From: Shuttleworthia sp045545575
Lineage (GTDB): Bacteria > Bacillota > Clostridia > Lachnospirales > Lachnospiraceae
Direction of reading: 5' to 3'
Length of the DNA stretch: 34,091 bases
Assembly: GCA_045545575.1 (NCBI GenBank)
Contig: JAZQBE010000061.1
Location: 1-34,091 of the forward strand
Shown: in pieces, positions 29,492-34,091 of the stretch
How the letters are laid out: the number at the start of each line of letters is the position of its first letter
Position numbering within the stretch: position 1 is the stretch's first letter
Program-made: the position numbers and the translations under genes
The notes under the pieces: model-generated
Database searches by the model: none
What the model was told of the DNA's origin: nothing
The model's input: only the letters and a program-made list of their open reading frames with translations

Positions 29492-30460
29492 ATGACAAAG
29501 GGACAGACCGCGGTTCTTCTGGCGGCATACAACGGGGAACGCTTCCTGCTGCCGATGCTTGAATCGCTGGAAAACCAGACGGACCGGGACTGGATCTGTA
29601 TGATCCATGACGACGGGTCCTCGGACGGCACGGTGCGGCTGCTGAACGAATGGATCGAAAACCATGGCGGCGAAGACGGCCGCTACCGGCTGGTGCAGGG
29701 ACCGCCCGCCGGCGGCGCGGCGGCCAATTTCTTTTTCCTTCTTTCCATGGTGGAGGCGGATTTCTATCTTTTCGCGGACCAGGACGACGTGTGGCTGCCC
29801 GAAAAGATCGCAAAGACCCGCGCCTGCCTGTCGGCCCTGACAGAGAAACCCGCCGCGGAGGAAACACCGGCGGCGGTTTTCACCGACATGTACGTCACCG
29901 ACGAAGCCCTGCGGGTGACCGCGCCGTCCTTTATCCGCAGCATCGGACGAAGCCCGCACCGCACGGCCTATCCGCAGCTTCTGATCGACAATCCGGCGGC
30001 GGGATGCACGATGATGTTTAACCGCGCCCTGCGCGATCTGGCCCTTCAAGCCACGGATGAAAAGGCCCTTTCCGACATCGAAATGCACGACGGCTGGCTG
30101 CTGCTTCTGGCTTCCATATACGGGCGCGTGGATTGTGTGGACGAGCCGCTGGCCTATTACCGGCAGCATCAGGACAACGAGATGGGCGCGGTGCGCGAGT
30201 CCCGCGCACAGAAGATTCTGCGCAATGCGTCCGACATCCTGACCGGCCGGTTTGCCGCCGAAAAAAAGCGGTTTCATCAGAAGGAAAAGACGCTGGCAGC
30301 CCTGCTGCTTCGGCAGCCGGATCTGCCGGACTCCGTGCGCCCGGTGCTGGAAGAACTGGTGGAATTAGATGCCCACGGAAAACTGTACCGGATGCACTGG
30401 TATAAAGAACACGGACTCAGCCGGGCACAGAACGATTTCTGGATGCGGCTTTGGGTATAA
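29492..30460 (+). CDS. GT2 family glycosyltransferase, rhamnosyltransferase-like
   Basis: The 322-residue protein starts AVLLAAYNGERFLLPMLESL, with MIHDDGSSDGT and FADQDDVWLPEKI. The Gln-Asp-Asp-Val-Trp form of the metal motif is common in rhamnosyl- and galactofuranosyltransferases of the GT2 family (family knowledge). LIDNPAAGCTMMFNRAL and the EMHDGWLLLLAS segment fit the acceptor half. The ATG at 29492 follows ACGGAG. It is the last gene of the operon; no clear terminator follows before the valS promoter at 30475. Confidence 0.88.
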   Translation: MTKGQTAVLLAAYNGERFLLPMLESLENQTDRDWICMIHDDGSSDGTVRLLNEWIENHGGEDGRYRLVQGPPAGGAAANFFFLLSMVEADFYLFADQDDVWLPEKIAKTRACLSALTEKPAAEETPAAVFTDMYVTDEALRVTAPSFIRSIGRSPHRTAYPQLLIDNPAAGCTMMFNRALRDLALQATDEKALSDIEMHDGWLLLLASIYGRVDCVDEPLAYYRQHQDNEMGAVRESRAQKILRNASDILTGRFAAEKKRFHQKEKTLAALLLRQPDLPDSVRPVLEELVELDAHGKLYRMHWYKEHGLSRAQNDFWMRLWV

Positions 30461-30474
30461 ACGGCCGAAATCCC

Positions 30475-30503
30475 TTGCAAGCATTCCCGATTCGTGCTAT
30501 GAT
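30475..30503 (+). promoter_or_regulatory. Promoter of the T-box-valS transcript
   Basis: TTGCAA (30475-30480) and TATGAT (30498-30503) are separated by 17 bp and give a start near 30510, directly before the T-box leader. Confidence 0.82.
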
Positions 30504-30509
30504 GTTGCG

Positions 30510-30750
30510 CAATGAAACAAAAGCTGTGAAGGGGAGTAGTACGTTTCCACGCTGCAGAAAGAGAGAGGGTCCTTAGGCTGAAAGATCCTTTGCAACACGG
30601 GATGCGGAAGTCGCCCCGGAGCCGGCCGGCCGAACATGCAAAGTAAGCCCGCCCGTTTCGTCCGCGTCAAGGATAAGAGGAGAACAAACATAGGTGGTAC
30701 CGCGTTTATGACGCCCTATGCAAGCATGCGCCTGCACAGGGCGTTTATCA
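30510..30750 (+). promoter_or_regulatory. T-box leader (tRNA-Val sensing) of valS
   Basis: The leader contains the T-box sequence GGTGGTACCGCG (30693-30704). A competing terminator follows: ACGCCCTATGCA (30711-30722) pairs with TGCACAGGGCGT (30733-30744) with one internal mismatch, then a T-rich run. T-boxes bind uncharged cognate tRNA and prevent termination (established). GTC at 30610-30612, in GGAAGTCGCC, is a possible valine specifier codon, but Stem I was not folded rigorously. Confidence 0.9.
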
Positions 30751-30768
30751 TTTTCGAAGGAGGACAGG

Positions 30769-33447
30769 ATGAGCAAGGAGTTATCCAAAACCTATGATCC
30801 GAACGGTCTCGAGGACCGTCTGTACAAAAAGTGGGAGGAGAACGGCTATTTCCACGCCGAGGTCGACCGCAGCAGAAAGCCGTTTACCATCGTCATGCCG
30901 CCGCCGAACATCACCGGCCAGCTGCACATGGGCCATGCCCTGGACAACACGCTGCAGGACATCCTGATCCGCTATAAAAAGCTGCAGGGCTTCAACGCGC
31001 TGTGGCAGCCGGGCACGGACCACGCGTCCATCGCCACCGAGGTGAAGATCATCGAGAAGCGCAAAGAGCAGGGCATCGCGAAAGAGGATCTGGGGCGCGA
31101 GGGCTTCTTAAAGCGCGCCTGGGAGTGGAAGGCCGAGTACGGCGGACGCATCGTGTCCCAGCTGAAGAAGATCGGTTCCGCCGCGGACTGGCAGCGGGAG
31201 CGCTTCACCATGGACGAGGGCTGTTCCGAAGCCGTGGAAGAGGTGTTCGTCAAGCTGTTCGAGCAGGGCTATATTTATAAAGGCAATCGAATTATCAACT
31301 GGTGTCCGGTGTGCAAAACGTCCATTTCCGACGCCGAGGTGGTGCACGAGGAGCAGGCCGGCCATTTCTGGCACATCCGCTACCCGGTGGCGGGCGAGGA
31401 AGGCCGCTTTGTGGAGATCGCGACCACCCGTCCCGAGACCATGCTCGGCGATACCGCGCTGGCCGTGCATCCGGAGGATGACCGCTACACCGATCTGGTG
31501 GGCAAAAACGTGATTCTGCCCCTCGTGAACAAGGAGATCCCGGTGGTGGCCGACGAGTACGTGGACCGCGAGTTCGGTACCGGCGTGGTGAAGATCACCC
31601 CGGCCCACGACCCGAACGACTTTGAGGTGGGCAAGCGCCACGATCTGCCGGTGATCAACATCTTAAACGACGACGCCACCATCAACGAAAACGGCGGCAA
31701 ATACGCGGGCATGGACCGCTACGAGGCCCGGAAGGCCATCGTGGCCGAGCTGGAGGAGCTGGGCCTTCTCGTGAAGGTGGAGGACCACGTGCACAACGTG
31801 GGTACCCACGACCGCTGCAAGACGACGGTGGAGCCCATGGTGAAGCCCCAGTGGTTCGTGGCGATGGAAGAGCTGGCGAAGCCGGCCATCAAGGCCATCG
31901 AGACGGGTGAGCTGAAGTTCGTGCCGGAGCGCTTTGACAAGATTTACCTGCACTGGCTGGAGAACATCCGCGACTGGTGCATTTCCCGCCAGCTGTGGTG
32001 GGGCCACCGGATTCCGGCCTGGTACTGTGACGACTGCGGCGAGATCATCGTACGCAAGACCAAGGACGCGCCGGCGGTGTGCCCGAAGTGCGGCTGCACG
32101 CATCTGACCCAGGATCCGGACACCCTGGACACCTGGTTCTCCTCCGCCCTGTGGCCCTTCTCGACCCTGGGCTGGCCGCGGCAGACCGAGGAGCTGGATT
32201 ATTTCTATCCGACCGACGTGCTGGTGACGGGCTACGACATCATCTTCTTCTGGGTGGTGCGCATGGTGTTCTCCGGCTACGCCCACACCGGCAAGTCGCC
32301 GTTCTCCACGGTGCTGATCCACGGTCTGGTGCGCGACGACAAGGGCCGGAAGATGTCGAAGTCCTTAGGCAACGGCATCGATCCGCTGGAGGTGATCGAA
32401 AAATACGGCGCCGACGCCCTGCGCCTGACGCTTGTGACCGGCAACGCGCCGGGCAACGACATGCGCTTCTACTGGGAGCGCGTGGAGTCGTCCCGCAACT
32501 TCGCGAACAAGATCTGGAACGCCTCCCGCTTCATCATGATGAACCTGCCGGAGGAAGAGCTTCCGGTGCCGGCGGAAGAGCAGCTTGAGATTCCGGACCG
32601 CTGGATTCTGTCCCGCGTACACACCGTGGCCCGGGAAGTGACCGAGAACATGGACAAGTTCGAGCTCGGCATCGCCGTGCAGAAGATCCATGACTTCATC
32701 TGGGACGAGTTCTGCGACTGGTACATTGAGATCGTCAAACCCAGAATGTATAATAAAGAAGCAGACCCGGCGTCGGCGAATGTGGCCCTGTGGACCTTAA
32801 AGCAGGTGCTGTCCGACGCGCTGATCCTGCTGCACCCCTTCATGCCCTTCGTCACGGAAGAGATTTACTGCACGCTGCGCCCCGAAGAGGAGTCCATCAT
32901 GCTCGCTTCCTGGCCGGCGGCCGGCGAGAAGGCCTCCGCGATCCTTTCCGCGGACTGGACGGATGAAAACGCGGCCGCGGCCATGGACCGGGCCATCGGC
33001 CTGGTGCGCGCCGTGCGTACCGTGCGCAATGACATGGACGTCGCGCCGTCCCGGAAGACCCATCTGTACGTGGTCGCTTCGGACGCCGCCGTGCGCGAAG
33101 CCTTCGCGAAGACCCGGGAATCCTGGCAGCAGCTGGCGGGTGCTTCGACGGTCCTCGTGCAGGAAGACCTCGCGGGTGTGCCGGAGAACGCTGTTTCGGT
33201 CGTGCTGCCGGACGCGGTGGGATATCTGCCCCTCGACGAGCTTGTCGACGTGGAAAAAGAGCGCGAGCGTCTCGGCAAAGAGAAGGAACGCCTGGCCGGT
33301 GAGATCGCCCGCTGCGAAGGCATGCTGAAGAACGAGAACTTCATCAGCCGTGCGCCGGAAGCGAAGGTCGCGGCCGAAAAGGAAAAGCTCGCCAAGTATC
33401 AGCAGATGATGGAAGAAGTGGCTTCGCGCCTGGAGAAATTGTTATGA
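30769..33447 (+). CDS. valS: Valyl-tRNA synthetase
   Basis: The 892-residue class I synthetase charges tRNA-Val. It shows PPPNITGQLHMGHAL with the HIGH-type signature His-Met-Gly-His, the CP1 editing domain (TTRPETMLGDTA; GTGVVKITPAHDPNDF), a zinc-binding cysteine set (CDDCGEI...CPKCGC), the KMSKS loop (GRKMSKSLGNG) and a C-terminal coiled-coil arm. ATG 30769 follows GAAGGAGGACAGG; the longer frame would start inside the T-box terminator. It is controlled by the upstream T-box and overlaps the next small gene by four bases (ATGA). Confidence 0.98.
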   Translation: MSKELSKTYDPNGLEDRLYKKWEENGYFHAEVDRSRKPFTIVMPPPNITGQLHMGHALDNTLQDILIRYKKLQGFNALWQPGTDHASIATEVKIIEKRKEQGIAKEDLGREGFLKRAWEWKAEYGGRIVSQLKKIGSAADWQRERFTMDEGCSEAVEEVFVKLFEQGYIYKGNRIINWCPVCKTSISDAEVVHEEQAGHFWHIRYPVAGEEGRFVEIATTRPETMLGDTALAVHPEDDRYTDLVGKNVILPLVNKEIPVVADEYVDREFGTGVVKITPAHDPNDFEVGKRHDLPVINILNDDATINENGGKYAGMDRYEARKAIVAELEELGLLVKVEDHVHNVGTHDRCKTTVEPMVKPQWFVAMEELAKPAIKAIETGELKFVPERFDKIYLHWLENIRDWCISRQLWWGHRIPAWYCDDCGEIIVRKTKDAPAVCPKCGCTHLTQDPDTLDTWFSSALWPFSTLGWPRQTEELDYFYPTDVLVTGYDIIFFWVVRMVFSGYAHTGKSPFSTVLIHGLVRDDKGRKMSKSLGNGIDPLEVIEKYGADALRLTLVTGNAPGNDMRFYWERVESSRNFANKIWNASRFIMMNLPEEELPVPAEEQLEIPDRWILSRVHTVAREVTENMDKFELGIAVQKIHDFIWDEFCDWYIEIVKPRMYNKEADPASANVALWTLKQVLSDALILLHPFMPFVTEEIYCTLRPEEESIMLASWPAAGEKASAILSADWTDENAAAAMDRAIGLVRAVRTVRNDMDVAPSRKTHLYVVASDAAVREAFAKTRESWQQLAGASTVLVQEDLAGVPENAVSVVLPDAVGYLPLDELVDVEKERERLGKEKERLAGEIARCEGMLKNENFISRAPEAKVAAEKEKLAKYQQMMEEVASRLEKLL

Positions 33448-33602
33448 TCGATTTTGAGGAAGAACTGAAGAACTTCCAGCCGAGCATGGAAGTGGAGGAA
33501 GCGGAAGATGCCATCCACCGGCGGGACCTGACCGATGTGACGGACATCCTGAAGGAGGTCATGGAACAGCAGCAGGCCGCCCGCAGGCCGATCATTCAGT
33601 AA
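33444..33602 (+). CDS. Small acidic protein coupled to valS (52 residues)
   Basis: The ATG at 33444 overlaps the valS TGA, so translation is probably coupled. The 52 residues start MIDFEEELKNFQPSMEVEEA and are predicted to be mostly helical and acidic, with a Gln/Arg-rich end (QQQAARRP). It is not a family I can name. Its tight placement between valS and a zinc-ribbon/TPR gene suggests a role together with the latter. The reading frame fits the codon usage of its neighbours and has no strand competitor. Confidence 0.72.
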   Translation: MIDFEEELKNFQPSMEVEEAEDAIHRRDLTDVTDILKEVMEQQQAARRPIIQ

Positions 33603-33615
33603 AGGATGCGTATTC

Positions 33616-34091
33616 ATGGAATGTTTTAACTGCGGCATGGAACTGGGCAGCCAGCCGGTCTGCCCGAACTGCGGCGCGAATATGAAGACCTACCGGAGAA
33701 TCCTGCTCGCGGCGGGCGCGTGGTACAACGACGGCCTGCGCCGCGCCCGCGTGCGGGATCTTTCCGGTGCCATCAAAAGCCTGCAGGAAGCCCTGAAGTT
33801 CAATAAATATCATACCGATGCGCGCAACCTGCTGGGCCTGTGCTATTACGAGGTCGGCGAGACCGTCTCGGCCCTCGCGGAGTGGGTGATCAGCAAGAAC
33901 CTGCAGCCGCAGAACAACCGGGTGGACGTCTACCTGGCCGAACTGCAGGATACGCGCGGCGAGCTCGACCGGATGCGCAGCGCGACGCGCAAGTTCAACA
34001 TGGCCCTGCGCTACTGCCGGGAGGGCAGCCGCGATCTGGCGAAGATCCAGCTGCGGCGCGTGATCAGCACGAATCCCCGTCTGGTAAAGGC
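33616..34091 (+). CDS. Zinc-ribbon and TPR-repeat protein (3' cut by window)
   Basis: The ATG at 33616 follows AAAGGA by nine bases. The first 20 residues hold a zinc ribbon (Cys-x2-Cys at CFNCG and CPNCG). A helical repeat region follows with TPR-like units, such as DLSGAIKSLQEALKFNKYHT and ARNLLGLCYYEVGE, typical of protein-interaction scaffolds. The frame is open to the window end, giving at least 158 residues, so the C terminus is unknown. It begins 13 bp after the 52-residue gene and belongs to the valS transcript. Confidence 0.8.
   Translation, partial: MECFNCGMELGSQPVCPNCGANMKTYRRILLAAGAWYNDGLRRARVRDLSGAIKSLQEALKFNKYHTDARNLLGLCYYEVGETVSALAEWVISKNLQPQNNRVDVYLAELQDTRGELDRMRSATRKFNMALRYCREGSRDLAKIQLRRVISTNPRLVK

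Noticed and set aside
1..34091. CRISPR array, tRNA or rRNA genes, insertion sequences, prophage
   Set aside because: No regularly spaced direct repeats of CRISPR type, no tRNA cloverleaf or rRNA signature, and no transposase, integrase or phage motifs were seen.

Overview
The window looks like a chromosomal segment of a GC-rich Gram-positive anaerobe, most likely a member of the Clostridia and probably a Lachnospiraceae relative (inference). Supporting signs are strong AGGAGG-type ribosome sites, a lipoprotein-type solute-binding protein, a T-box ahead of valS, an FMN riboswitch ahead of ribU, a pyrG leader of the Firmicute reiterative-transcription type, and DUF4422 and TraX-like proteins. 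No rRNA, tRNA, CRISPR array, transposase or phage gene was seen.

Region 1 (1-2.8 kb) is the end of a surface-glycan glycosyltransferase cluster, closed by a strong terminator. Region 2 (2.9-13.6 kb) is a glycan-utilisation locus. A large lipoprotein solute-binding protein and a LacI-type regulator share a palindromic operator (TGTGC-N4-GCACA). They are followed by a GH20 hexosaminidase, a polysaccharide deacetylase-like protein, a GH78 rhamnosidase-like enzyme, a membrane protein with an octapeptide repeat, a P-loop kinase and a broken GH1 beta-glucosidase remnant. No ABC permease lies in the window, so the binding protein must use permeases encoded elsewhere or act only as a glycan-binding lipoprotein.

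Region 3 (13.6-17.9 kb) holds an MFS transporter, an SGNH/GDSL hydrolase, and a LysR regulator divergent from an AEC-family carrier. Region 4 (17.8-24.5 kb) is housekeeping and mixed: pyrG with its attenuator, a CX5R protein phosphatase, a double NTF2-like protein, malQ with an acidic insert, and nth. Three copies of a GTCAGGCAC-loop palindromic element lie in the intergenic gaps between 17.8 and 20.8 kb, and one supplies the pyrG stop codon.

Region 5 (24.5-30.5 kb) has a TraX-like membrane protein, the FMN riboswitch with ribU, a promoter with DtxR/IdeR-like palindromes that appears to drive a short non-coding transcript, and a second glycosyltransferase cluster (GT2, DUF4422, GT2, GT2). Region 6 (30.5 kb to the end) is T-box-valS, translationally coupled to a 52-residue acidic protein and a zinc-ribbon/TPR protein cut by the window edge.

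The most interesting unexplained signals are the candidate metal-regulated small RNA at about 26.28-26.47 kb, the multi-operator LacI circuit with two identical sites 95 bp apart, and the palindromic elements with compensatory stem changes.
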